This document shows, one piece after another, positions 50,255 through 58,881 of a stretch of DNA of 64,000 nt; positions within the stretch are counted from its first letter, which is position 1, and each line of letters starts with the position of its first letter. This DNA is from JAAZKI01 sp012799905 (GTDB lineage Bacteria; Verrucomicrobiota; Lentisphaeria; Oligosphaerales; Oligosphaeraceae): assembly GCA_050949415.1 (NCBI GenBank), contig JBMNFR010000006.1, positions 248,001 to 312,000 on the forward strand, written 5' to 3'. The position numbers and the translations under genes were made by a program. The notes beneath the pieces are model-generated. The model did not search any database and was not told the origin of the DNA. It was given only the letters and a program-made list of their open reading frames with translations.

Positions 50255-52203
50255 CTTTGTTCCTTGTTGGTTGTCAGCACATCGGAGGCGATGTCAGTGG
50301 CGGTGAAGAGATAGCGGCCATTTCCCAGGTTGGTGGTATGGCCGTATTTTGATTTCAGGTCTGGGCAGCCTGGTATGGTCAATTCCGCTTGAGCCTCTCC
50401 TGGCCCCTGGGCGGTGATCAGCACGCGGATTTCGTTGTCAGCGGCAAAGGCCCTGGCTTTGACAACAGAGTCTTTCTGGAGGGCGCAAGTCACTTCCGGT
50501 GCTGACTCCAGGCTTAGCAACCACGGCTCCAGTTCGCGCAGCAGTCGCGCTACGGCGGTCACCCGCGGCCAGAACTTGACGGCGGAACCAGGGTCCTTGA
50601 GCTCGGTGCGTTCGAAGATGGTCGTGTAACTGTAGAAGCAGAAGCAGCGGCAGCCGTAGATGGCGGCGAGCAGGGTCAGGGAGCGGATTTGCTCTTCAGA
50701 AGGATAGACGTATTTGCTGAAATCGTCGGTCTTGTGCCCGCCCCAGTTGAAGGCCTGGGGCACGAACATGAAGGGGATATTATCCTGCGTCAGCCAATCC
50801 ATGAACTTCTGGGCGCGAGCCATGCTGCGAGAATTTTTTGTCACCACCGGGTATGGGTCGACGCCGACCAGGTCTGCGGCTCGGGCGTATTGGGCGACAT
50901 CGTCGGCTTCGCAGGTCAAGGCCACGACAGGCGAGAGCGGGAAAGTGCGGGCATAGTCGTTGCGGAGCTTTCGGAGGCGCGGGATTTCGGAGACCGGCAG
51001 TTCGTCGGCGGTGTAGGCGGCCAGGACGGTCGGATGCCGGAATTCCTCGCGGCAAGGAAATGACATCAGCTTCAAGCCATGCTGCTGCAAGAGGTCCAGC
51101 GAACGGCGGACGTTTTCCGCCCATTCCGGCGTCCCTATTTTGGCGCCGCCTTGCATTTCCTGCACCGGCAGACCGTTGAACTCGTTTTCTTTCTTGATGT
51201 TCAGATGAGCGGCAGTATAGGAGTGGATGAAGTTGAAGCCGCCTTCAGCCACGCGCTTCACGTCGGTGAGCGTACGTATCCAAGTCACATAGATTCCTAT
51301 GGGCAGGAAGGGCTTGCCATCGACTTGGAAGCGTCCGTGTTCGTCCAGCGTCGCCTGGCCTGGGGAGGGTTTGAGGTCAGTGCGGCGGAACCAGGTGAAG
51401 GTGTCTTGGGTCAGGATGATTTTTTCGCGCAGGTCCAGCAGGTAGGCTTGGCAGGTGTATTCGCCATCGGCCAGAGGGCCGAGGCTGATAGCGACTTGAC
51501 CGCGGTCGTTCAGGGGTCTGGCGGTTTGCAGGCCTATTTCAGGGCATTTGAAGAACAGCTGGAAGTCGCCGGGGCGTTGCCGCAGCTGTGCATTGTCAGC
51601 GCATTGGAGCAGGACATCTCCCTCCGGGTCGAGATGTTGCAACATGGGCTTGAGAGGATAGATGGCGGCTTGTTCGGCGACGGTGATCTCCAGGTCGTCA
51701 AACCAGACTTTGCCGGTCAGGTTATAGAACAGGCGGAGGAGCAGGTTGCATTCGGCGGTGGCTTCAAAATAAAGGCTGACCTGTTTCCATTCCCGGGAGG
51801 CCGGAGCCTGAAGGTTCTTCATCCACTTGTAGACGTTGTTTTCGCGGTATTCGATGCAGGGAGCTAAAATATTGGTCTTGTCAGGCAAATCTTCAGTCCT
51901 GTACCAGCCGGTGCAGCGGTAACGGCAGCCGGGAGTCAATTGGAGCGTCAGGGAGGCCAGCGCTGACCTGTAGTTGCCAGGTTCGGTGCGTTCCATGAAC
52001 AGGGCCGGGGTGCCGTTGCGCCCTTCCGGAACGATACGGCAGTTTGAGCCAAGCTGCCAACGGTCAGCGCCGGCATTGAAGTCCTCGCGGAAAACCTGCT
52101 TTTGAGAGATAGCGGTGAATTGAGTTAAATCCGGCAGAGCATCGGCGAAAAGAATGCTTCCAAAAAAAAGCACTAATGCGCTAATACGGAAAAACCGAGT
52201 CAT
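50251..52203 (-). CDS. Secreted glycoside hydrolase-like protein, paralogue of 101-2089
   Basis: 650 aa with a signal peptide (RFFRISALVLFFGSILFADA). Sugar-binding-like N-terminal module (REDFNAGADRWQLG), Ig-like stretch, then a TIM-barrel-like domain beginning FQVDGKPFLPIGIY. The likely acid/base lies in AAYTADELPVSEIP; VGVDPYPVV and FVPQAFNWGG match the same positions in the protein at 101-2089. It is the first gene of a two-gene unit with GH16, so the pair probably acts on the same polysaccharide outside the cell. Confidence 0.75.
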   Translation of the reverse strand: MTRFFRISALVLFFGSILFADALPDLTQFTAISQKQVFREDFNAGADRWQLGSNCRIVPEGRNGTPALFMERTEPGNYRSALASLTLQLTPGCRYRCTGWYRTEDLPDKTNILAPCIEYRENNVYKWMKNLQAPASREWKQVSLYFEATAECNLLLRLFYNLTGKVWFDDLEITVAEQAAIYPLKPMLQHLDPEGDVLLQCADNAQLRQRPGDFQLFFKCPEIGLQTARPLNDRGQVAISLGPLADGEYTCQAYLLDLREKIILTQDTFTWFRRTDLKPSPGQATLDEHGRFQVDGKPFLPIGIYVTWIRTLTDVKRVAEGGFNFIHSYTAAHLNIKKENEFNGLPVQEMQGGAKIGTPEWAENVRRSLDLLQQHGLKLMSFPCREEFRHPTVLAAYTADELPVSEIPRLRKLRNDYARTFPLSPVVALTCEADDVAQYARAADLVGVDPYPVVTKNSRSMARAQKFMDWLTQDNIPFMFVPQAFNWGGHKTDDFSKYVYPSEEQIRSLTLLAAIYGCRCFCFYSYTTIFERTELKDPGSAVKFWPRVTAVARLLRELEPWLLSLESAPEVTCALQKDSVVKARAFAADNEIRVLITAQGPGEAQAELTIPGCPDLKSKYGHTTNLGNGRYLFTATDIASDVLTTNKEQR

Positions 52204-52317
52204 GGCGGAATCCTTTCCTGGTGAGGCAATTCAAGGCGAATCAGCGCCTTTTTTGAGATATTATTAGCGTTAATGTTGGTGTGTAAATATAAATTATTTA
52301 GGAGTTGTCAGGCGGGA

Positions 52318-52572
52318 CTTCACCTGGGGTTATTCACGATGCCACCTCTATGGGGTGGCCTTCAGGTCATTCGGGTCAGGCAGACGGCGACCTGAAGTGC
52401 CTTCCCACTCTATCCGAGCTGGCAGACAGGACAGCCACAGAAACCAATAGGCCAGGCCGTACCGTTCTCTGACAATCTCATCCCCCAAGCAGCAACCCTA
52501 TAAAAAATCCGTGTCCATCGGTGTCCATCCGTGGTTAAAAATAGGTTGTGTACGGTAGTCCACCCTAAGGTT
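52318..52572 (+). repeat. Composite intergenic repeat, reverse orientation
   Basis: 52318-52370: ACTTCACCTGGGGTTATTCA and CACCTCTATGGGGTGGCC, related to the block at 12236. 52504-52572: AATCCGTGTCCATCGGTGTC, CATCCGTGGTTAAAAATAGG, TTGTGTACGGTAGTCCACCC, the same unit as at 44658. There is no gene in the 399-bp gap 52204-52602. Confidence 0.75.
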
Positions 52573-52602
52573 TTTCCGCGCTGTTGTCTGCTCTGGCTGA
52601 TT

Positions 52603-53373
52603 TCACCTTTTGGTGAAGACCTTGTTTTGGTTCCAGACTGCTCCGGTCACGGTTTGGCCGTTTGCGGTGTATTCTTTTTTCATTTCGTCAATGATTGTTC
52701 CTGGTGAGTTGTAGGATGCCACGTGTCCATCCCAGAAGGCGAAGTTGCCGCTGTTGCCGTGAGCGCCGAGGAAAGCGAAGCATGAGTTGTCAACGTGGCC
52801 GCTGTCGGCGGCGCCGTAGGTGATTCTCATATTGCCGTGCTGATAGCCTTCGGTAAAGTTGTTCAGTTCAAGGTACTGGGAATAGGAGTCAGCGATCACC
52901 AAGAAGGAGGACGGCATTTTTATCTTGAGTCCGTAGAGGAAGTAGTCTTGGTAGCCGGCGGCGTGGGTGCTCGGGGTCAAGGAGGTGCGGTAGGTCTTGA
53001 AGCAGCTTGAGGGAGAATTACCATGACGGTGGCCGTAGGTGCGATAGGAAGATTTGTATTTGAAGGGTTCGCGGCCTGGGCAGACGACTTCGTTGGGGGT
53101 GGTGCTGGATAGGTATCCGGTATTGCCGTAGTCGCTGGTCAGGGCGCGATGCCAGTTGCAGGAGGAGGCGGCGCTGGTCAAAAGCACCTCGCCATAATCA
53201 CCGGCATAGAGCAGAAAGGCCATTGAGCATTGCTTTAAGTTGTTGACGCAACTGATGCTGCGGGCTTTATCCCGGGCTTTGCTCAAGGCTGGCAGCAGCA
53301 TCGCGGCCAGGATGGCGATGATGGCGATGACGACAAGCAACTCGATCAGGGTAAAGTAAAAATAACGTTTCAT
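52603..53373 (-). CDS. Type II secretion/type IV pilin-like prepilin (pseudopilin) 1
   Basis: 256 aa from the ATG at 53373 (GGAGG 5 nt upstream). The prepilin signal is MKRYFY-FTLIELLVVIAIIAIL, followed by AAMLLPALSKARDKARSISC. The residue before the cleavage site is not Gly, as in many pseudopilins of PVC bacteria. The C-terminal block GNFAFWDGHVASYNS is the H-containing DG motif of these proteins. It is the most diverged of the four tandem copies. The protein would be processed by a prepilin peptidase not encoded here and displayed at the envelope; the role is unknown. Confidence 0.9.
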   Translation of the reverse strand: MKRYFYFTLIELLVVIAIIAILAAMLLPALSKARDKARSISCVNNLKQCSMAFLLYAGDYGEVLLTSAASSCNWHRALTSDYGNTGYLSSTTPNEVVCPGREPFKYKSSYRTYGHRHGNSPSSCFKTYRTSLTPSTHAAGYQDYFLYGLKIKMPSSFLVIADSYSQYLELNNFTEGYQHGNMRITYGAADSGHVDNSCFAFLGAHGNSGNFAFWDGHVASYNSPGTIIDEMKKEYTANGQTVTGAVWNQNKVFTKR

Positions 53374-53569
53374 AAGACCCTCCTTGCGAATTGAGAATGT
53401 GGTGGGATGACGCATCAGGAAAGACATTCTGTTTTATATAGATGGCATTTGAAAGGCGCAGTTGGGTTTCGCGAGGGGCTGCTAGGATTTTTTCTTTCTT
53501 TCGGCCTGTTTTGGTGCTGTCTTAACTTATTTCCGCAATGGTTGGCAGTCGAGGCCGCCGGCGATTGTG

Positions 53570-54346
53570 TCATCGGCGGGTGAAGACTCTGTTTTTGTCC
53601 CACATTGAGATAGTGGCGGTTTGTCCGTTGGCGACATATTCTTTTTTCATTTCATCGGCAAAGTTTCCGGTGGAGTTAAAGGCTGCGGCATGGCCGTCCC
53701 AGAAGGCGAAGTTGCCGCTGCTGCCGTGTGCGCCGAGGTAGGGGCAGGAGGAGTCGTCGTTCCACTTGGAGCTGGGGTTGACGCTGGAGGCGGTTATCAT
53801 CATGGTTGCAAACTGATAGCCATTCGCCGAGTCATTCAATTCAAGGCGCTGGGAATAGGAGTCGCCAATCAGCATGAAGGAGGAAGGCATTTTGATTTTG
53901 ACGCCATAGAGGACACAGTCGCGGTAGCCGGCGGCGGTAGTGGCGGGGCTGTGGCCCGTTAGTGGCCGGTAGGTATAGCCGGTCGGGCTCCAGGTCTGGC
54001 GGTGTCCGTAGGTGTAATAGGTTGACTTGAATTTGAAGGGCACCCGGCCCGGGCAGACGACTTCGTCAGGTGTCCTGCTGGACAGGTAGCCGGTGTTGCC
54101 ATAGGCGGTGGTCAGAGCGCCATGCCAGTTGGAGGTGGCGGCGTAGTTGGTCAGAAGGATGTCATCATATTCGCCGGCATAGAGCAGAAAGGCCATTGAG
54201 CATTGCTTTAAGTTGTTGACGCAGGTGACACTGCGGGCTTTTTCCCGGGCCTTGCTCAAGGCTGGCAGCAGCATGGCAGCCAGGATGGCGATAATGGCGA
54301 TGACGACAAGCAGTTCAATCAGAGTGAAAGCGAGGGCTTTTTTCAT
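53570..54346 (-). CDS. Pseudopilin 2
   Basis: 258 aa from the ATG at 54346 with GGAGGAG upstream; the longer open frame runs through the leader. MKKALA-FTLIELLVVIAII is the prepilin signal and GNFAFWDGHAAAFNS the C-terminal motif. It is nearly identical to pseudopilin 3 except for residues about 190-225 (QRLELNDSANGYQFATMMI and onwards), where most differences cluster. Its leader of about 133 bp is also a near copy of the leader of pseudopilin 3. Confidence 0.9.
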   Translation of the reverse strand: MKKALAFTLIELLVVIAIIAILAAMLLPALSKAREKARSVTCVNNLKQCSMAFLLYAGEYDDILLTNYAATSNWHGALTTAYGNTGYLSSRTPDEVVCPGRVPFKFKSTYYTYGHRQTWSPTGYTYRPLTGHSPATTAAGYRDCVLYGVKIKMPSSFMLIGDSYSQRLELNDSANGYQFATMMITASSVNPSSKWNDDSSCPYLGAHGSSGNFAFWDGHAAAFNSTGNFADEMKKEYVANGQTATISMWDKNRVFTRR

Positions 54347-55380
54347 GACGATCTCCTCCATGTTCAGGCGTTGGAAAGTAGCATGGTCTGTCCTGGCGTC
54401 GCAAGGACAGGTCGGTTGTTGACAAGAGCGGTTGATTTGACTTTCATGCAGTTCCTGATACAGGTCAACGTCGATTGTGTCATCGGCGGGTGAAGACTCT
54501 GTTTTTGTCCCACATTGAGATAGTGGCGGTTTGTCCGTTGGCGACATATTCTTTTTTCATTTCATCGGCAAAGTTTCCGGTGGAGTTAAAGGCTGCGGCA
54601 TGGCCGTCCCAGAAGGCGAAGTTGCCGCTGCTGCCGTGTGCGCCGAGGAAGGGGCATGTGGTTTGGTCGCGATTGGCGGTATTAGTACTGGTGGCGGTCA
54701 TCATCATGGTTCCATGTTGATAGCCGTCTGCTGTGTTGTTCAGCTCATGGTACTGGCAATAGGAGTCGCCGATCAGCATGAAAGAGGAGGGCATTTTGAT
54801 TTTGACGCCATAGAGGACACAGTCGCGGTAGCCGGCGGCGGTAGCGGCGGGGCTGTGGCCCGTTAGCGGCCGGTAGGTATAGCCGGTCGGGCTCCAGGTC
54901 TGGCGGTGGCCGTAGGTAAAGTAGGTGCCCTTGTACTTGAAGGGCACCCGGCCCGGGCAGACGACTTCGTCAGGTGTCCTGCTGGACAGGTAGCCGGTGT
55001 TGCCATAGGCGGTGGTCAGAGCGCCATGCCAGTTGGAGGTGGCGGCGTAGTTGGTCAGAAGGATGTCATCATATTCGCCGGCATAGAGCAGAAAGGCCAT
55101 TGAGCATTGCTTTAAGTTGTTGACGCAGGTGACACTGCGGGCTTTTTCCCGGGCCTTGCTCAAGGCTGGCAGCAGCATGGCAGCCAGGATGGCGATAATG
55201 GCGATGACGACAAGCAGTTCAATCAGAGTGAAAGCGAGGGCTTTTTTCATGACGATCTCCTCCATGTTCAGGCGTTGGAAAGTAGCATGGTCTGTCCTGG
55301 CGTCGGCAAGGACAGGTCGATTGTTGACAAGAGCGGTTGATTTGACTTTCATGCAGTTCCTGATACAGGTCAACGTCGAT
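53573..55380 (-). repeat. Recent 904-bp tandem duplication containing pseudopilins 2 and 3
   Basis: The two units share the leader (54347-54479 and 55251-55384) and most of the coding sequence. Each leader contains the hairpin CTGTCCT/AGGACAG (54388-54394 with 54404-54410 in the first copy). Differences concentrate in one internal segment of the gene. Confidence 0.85.
54480..55250 (-). CDS. Pseudopilin 3
   Basis: 256 aa from the ATG at 55250. Same signal and C-terminal motif as pseudopilin 2; the variable stretch reads QYHELNNTADGYQHGTMMM and continues with TANRDQTTCPF. The start-to-start distance to pseudopilin 2 is 904 bp, and both coding sequence and leader match almost throughout, so the two arose by a recent tandem duplication. 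Confidence 0.9.
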   Translation of the reverse strand: MKKALAFTLIELLVVIAIIAILAAMLLPALSKAREKARSVTCVNNLKQCSMAFLLYAGEYDDILLTNYAATSNWHGALTTAYGNTGYLSSRTPDEVVCPGRVPFKYKGTYFTYGHRQTWSPTGYTYRPLTGHSPAATAAGYRDCVLYGVKIKMPSSFMLIGDSYCQYHELNNTADGYQHGTMMMTATSTNTANRDQTTCPFLGAHGSSGNFAFWDGHAAAFNSTGNFADEMKKEYVANGQTATISMWDKNRVFTRR

Positions 55381-55384
55381 TGCG

Positions 55385-56154
55385 TCATCTGCGGATGAAG
55401 ACTTTGTTTTTGTCCCACATCGAGATAGTGACGGTTTGGCCGTTGGCGACATATTTTTTTTTCATTTCATCGGCAAAGTTTCCGGTGGAGTTAAAGGCTG
55501 CGGCATGGCCGTCCCAGAAGGCGAAGTTGCCGCTGCTGCCGTGTGCGCCCAGGAAGGGGCAGGTGGATTTGTCATGCTTGGAGGGATCAATGCTGGCGAC
55601 GGTCATCATCATGGTTCCATGTTGATAGCCGTCATCCGGGCTGCTCAACTCATAGTACTGGCAATAGGAGTCGCCGATCAGCGCGAAGGAGGACGGCATT
55701 TTGATTTTGGCGCCGAAGAGGACGCTGTCGCGGTAGCCTTGGGAGACGGTGTAAGCGCTGTAGGTCGTTGGGTAGCTGTAGGTGTAGTTGCTCGGAGTCC
55801 AGGTCAGGCGGTGGCCGTAGGTGCGGTAGGTGGATTTGAACTTGAAGGGCGCACGGCCCGGGCAGACGACTTCGTCAGGCGTCCTGCTGGACAGGTATCC
55901 GGTGTTGCCGTAGGCGGTGGTCAGTGCGCCATGCCAGTCGGAGGTCCAGGCGTAGTTGATCAGGAGGACGTCGTCGTATTCGCTGGCATACGACAGGAAG
56001 GCCAGTGTGCATTGCTTTAAGTTGTTGATGCAGCTGATGCTGCGGGCTGTGTCCCGAGCCTTGCTCAAAGCCGGCAGCAGCATGGCGGCCAGAATAGCGA
56101 TAATCGCAATGACGACGAGAAGTTCAATCAGGGTGAATGTGGGATTTTTTTCAT
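55385..56154 (-). CDS. Pseudopilin 4 (frameshifted at its N-terminus)
   Basis: The open frame starting at MLLPALSK (56083) lacks the prepilin signal. The missing part is present upstream in another frame: ATG at 56154 followed by a run of seven A, then a sequence that reads TFTLIELLVVIAIIAILAA when one base is added to the A-run. With eight A the product would be MKKNPTFTLIELL, about 256 aa, equal to its neighbours. The rest is intact, including GNFAFWDGHAAAFNS. This is either a sequence error, a true inactivation, or slippage-controlled expression. It is the first gene of the tandem set. Confidence 0.8.
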
Positions 56155-56672
56155 GACGACCTCCATGTTCGGGCGTGGGAAAGGAATGGGTCGGCCAAGG
56201 CGTCGCGAGGGCAGGGTCGGTTGATTTGACTTTTTAACGTTCATGTTCTTGAACGCCGGCTTCGAAATCGTTATGCAATTCAGGCAGGAGCATCTGGGGC
56301 CAGACAGGACTCGGTCGCATGATACACTAATTAATATAAAATTAACATAAGGTTATTATATCAAAACTCAACTGGAAATCAAGCATTTGCGCGTCGTAAT
56401 TTTATCGCGGACGTAACCGGTCGCCGATTGGTGCGAGAGGCTTTTCTTAGGGACGAGGGGCGAGGGGCGAGGAGCGGTGCGATTTTGAAAACTCGGAAGC
56501 GTTGTTGTAAAATACGGCAATCGGTATATATTACTGCTGTGACAGAATATGACAAAATCGTTAAATAACGTCGTATTTAAGGCATTTTCACTTTAATTTC
56601 AGCCGTTGGGCATGGGGATGGCGGGGGCATGAAGTTTTACATGGGCAATCTACGGAAAGCAGGTGTCTTTTA
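56155..56672. other. Non-coding gap with AT-rich promoter-like stretch and heptamer repeat
   Basis: 518 bp between divergent genes. 56325-56362 is AT-rich (AATTAATATAAAATTAACAT) and probably holds the promoter of the pseudopilin set. 56437-56480 is a hairpin-less copy of the dispersed element (CTTTTCTTAGGGACGAGGGG and two more heptamers). No gene. Confidence 0.55.
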
Positions 56673-57395
56673 ATGAATCAAGAAACATCGGTGGTTGCAC
56701 AAATTTCTCTATTGGCGATTCAGTTGGGCGTGATCATATTCGCAGCCCGTTTTTGCGGCAAGGCGGCGCAGAAGTTCAAAATTCCGCCGGTTTTAGGCGA
56801 GCTTCTCGCCGGAATCATCATTGGCCCCTATTTGCTGGGGCGCGTCAATCTCGGGATTTTAGGTTTTCCGGATGGACTTTTCCCCCTTCCGGAGGGCAGT
56901 TCGATTCCGGTATCGACGCCGTTATACAGCATAGCCACGCTGGGTTCAATTATTTTGCTGTTCATGTCTGGCCTGGAGACGGACTTGCGGCTGTTATTCC
57001 GGTATTCCGTTGCCGGCACCGTCGTCGGCATCGGCGGCGTGATATTTTCATATGCGTTTGGGGCTGGCCTTTGCATGCTGGCCATGGATGTCCCTTTTAT
57101 GCATCCACAGTCGATGTTCCTGGGCATTTTGTGCACGGCCACCTCGGTCGGCATTACGGCCAGGATTCTGTCGGAGGAGAAAAGCATGGATTCTCCGGAG
57201 GGCACGACGATTCTGGCGGCGGCGGTCATTGACGACGTGCTGGGCATCATCTGCCTGGCTGTTGTCTTGGGTCTGCTGAGTGCGGGCGGCTCCGAGGTCG
57301 GCGCGGTGGACTGGGGTCAGATTGGCCGCATTTCGGTCAAGAGCGTCGGCATTTGGCTGGGCGCCACGGCGATTGGGCTGGTGTTTGCCCATTAG
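56673..57395 (+). CDS. Cation/proton antiporter (CPA2 type), N-terminal part before a frameshift
   Basis: 240 aa, then a premature TAG at 57393. Contains about seven transmembrane helices of the Na+/H+ or K+/H+ exchanger domain, with FKIPPVLGELLAGIIIGPYL, LFMSGLETDLRLLF and the ion-binding-region motif AAVIDDVLGIICLAVVLG. The exchanger domain continues in the +1-shifted frame from 57392 (LDRAFLKRF...). One base seems to be missing at the CCC before 57391: adding it gives VFAPLDRAFLKRFRP. This is therefore the first third of the gene 56673-58807. Confidence 0.85.
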   Translation: MNQETSVVAQISLLAIQLGVIIFAARFCGKAAQKFKIPPVLGELLAGIIIGPYLLGRVNLGILGFPDGLFPLPEGSSIPVSTPLYSIATLGSIILLFMSGLETDLRLLFRYSVAGTVVGIGGVIFSYAFGAGLCMLAMDVPFMHPQSMFLGILCTATSVGITARILSEEKSMDSPEGTTILAAAVIDDVLGIICLAVVLGLLSAGGSEVGAVDWGQIGRISVKSVGIWLGATAIGLVFAH

Positions 57396-58807
57396 ATCGC
57401 GCATTTTTGAAGCGATTCCGGCCGGCGGCTACGTATTCCATTATGGCTTTCGGCTTGGCGCTGCTGGTGGCGGGATTTTTCGAGCAAGCTGGCCTGGCCA
57501 TGATTGTGGGCGCCTACGTCATGGGGTTGTGTCTTTCCAAGACCGACATAGCATTTGCGTTGCAGCGTTCGCTGGGCGGATTGTATGACTTCCTAGTGCC
57601 GGTTTTCTTTGTGGTGATGGGCATGCTGGTGGATATCCGCGTCCTAGCTGATTTCCATGTGCTCAAATTTGGTCTTATTTACAGTGTGTTAGCGATTCTC
57701 GCCAAGATCATCGGCTGCGGATTGCCGGCCTATTTTATGAACTTTAATCTTCTCGGCGCGACCCGGATTGGCATTGGCATGATTCCGCGCGGCGAAGTCG
57801 CCCTGATCATTGCCGGCATCGGCGCTACTACGATGATGACAGTCGATGGCGTCAGCGTTCCGATCATAGATGCGCGCCTCTTCGGCATCACCATCATCAT
57901 GACGCTGCTGACGACGCTGGTGGCGCCGCCGCTGCTGGCATACGTCCTTTCCATTCCTGGGCGCGGCGTCAAGAAAGAAGTCGATGACGTGTCGCTCGTT
58001 TACACCAAATTCGTCCTTCCCTCGGAATTTGTCCGCGATTTCATTTTGCGGGCCCTTATTGACAATTTGCGGATGGACGGCTTCCGCCATTCCGAGGTTG
58101 ACCGTGACGGCGGGATTATCCAGTTCCGCAAGGAGAGCACCACCTTCTCGTTGCATGTCCATGGCAATGAGCTTGAATTCGAGTCAAATATGAACGAGGT
58201 CATGCTGTTGAAGACAGCGGTGTACGAGACTTTCCTTGAATTGAACAAGACCCTGGCTGACTTGAAGACAACGCGGCCGCTTGGGATGGATGAGGCGATG
58301 GTTCATGGCGCGAAGCAGGATCAGGTCGAGGTTAAAGCCAAGAAGCCGATCAACATCGACCGGATTGTTACGCCGGACTGCATTCTGTCTGATCTCAAGG
58401 CTCAGAACACCACTGATGCGATCAAGGAGCTGGTTCAGGCTTTGGCATGGGCTGGCCGCCTGGCTGACCCGGAGCTGTGCTTACAGGACGTCTTGGCTCG
58501 GGAAGCGATGGTTTCAACCAGTTTTTCGGAAGGCGTGGCTTTGCCGCACGCTCGAACCACCGGGGTGAATGAGCTGGTTGCAGCTATCGGCATCAGCCGG
58601 GAAGGCTGCCCGGAAGCCGATGACGATGACACGAAGAACAAAATTTTCGTGCTGAGCCTCTGTCCGAAGCAAGCGGAGGAGCCCTACTTGCAGTTTGTCG
58701 CGCACGTGGCGAGGATTCTTTCCGATGAAAAGAACATCGAGAAGATTGTCGCCAGCAAGAACGCGGCGGAAATACATCGCCTGTTCAGTGCTAAGGCGGT
58801 AAAGTGA
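57392..58807 (+). CDS. Cation/proton antiporter, C-terminal part fused to a PTS EIIA-like domain
   Basis: About 471 aa in this frame. It completes the exchanger domain (VGAYVMGLCLSKTDIAFAL, VFFVVMGMLVDIR, MIPRGEVALIIAGIGA), followed by a middle domain (residues about 200-300) and a C-terminal domain like fructose/mannitol-type EIIA: VTPDCILSDLKAQ and the candidate phospho-His in FSEGVALPHARTTGV. Fusions of antiporters with EIIA-like domains are known and may link ion transport to the energy or nitrogen PTS. An ATG-initiated frame from 57353 exists but its first 13 codons are out of frame with the true gene. Whole product without the lesion would be about 711 aa. Confidence 0.87.
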   Translation, partial: LDRAFLKRFRPAATYSIMAFGLALLVAGFFEQAGLAMIVGAYVMGLCLSKTDIAFALQRSLGGLYDFLVPVFFVVMGMLVDIRVLADFHVLKFGLIYSVLAILAKIIGCGLPAYFMNFNLLGATRIGIGMIPRGEVALIIAGIGATTMMTVDGVSVPIIDARLFGITIIMTLLTTLVAPPLLAYVLSIPGRGVKKEVDDVSLVYTKFVLPSEFVRDFILRALIDNLRMDGFRHSEVDRDGGIIQFRKESTTFSLHVHGNELEFESNMNEVMLLKTAVYETFLELNKTLADLKTTRPLGMDEAMVHGAKQDQVEVKAKKPINIDRIVTPDCILSDLKAQNTTDAIKELVQALAWAGRLADPELCLQDVLAREAMVSTSFSEGVALPHARTTGVNELVAAIGISREGCPEADDDDTKNKIFVLSLCPKQAEEPYLQFVAHVARILSDEKNIEKIVASKNAAEIHRLFSAKAVK

Positions 58808-58811
58808 GGGG

Positions 58812-58856
58812 CTTTGTTTAGGGGCGAGGGGCGAGGGGCGAGGGGCGAGGGGCGCT
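58812..58856 (+). repeat. AGGGGCG heptamer repeat after the antiporter stop
   Basis: GGGGCTTTGTTTAGGGGCGA followed by four further heptamers and then CTCTTTG, without the GGCACTAAAGTGCC hairpin. It starts directly after the stop codon, between convergent genes. Confidence 0.85.
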
Positions 58857-58881
58857 CTTTGTCCCCCCCTCCGCCGCAAAA

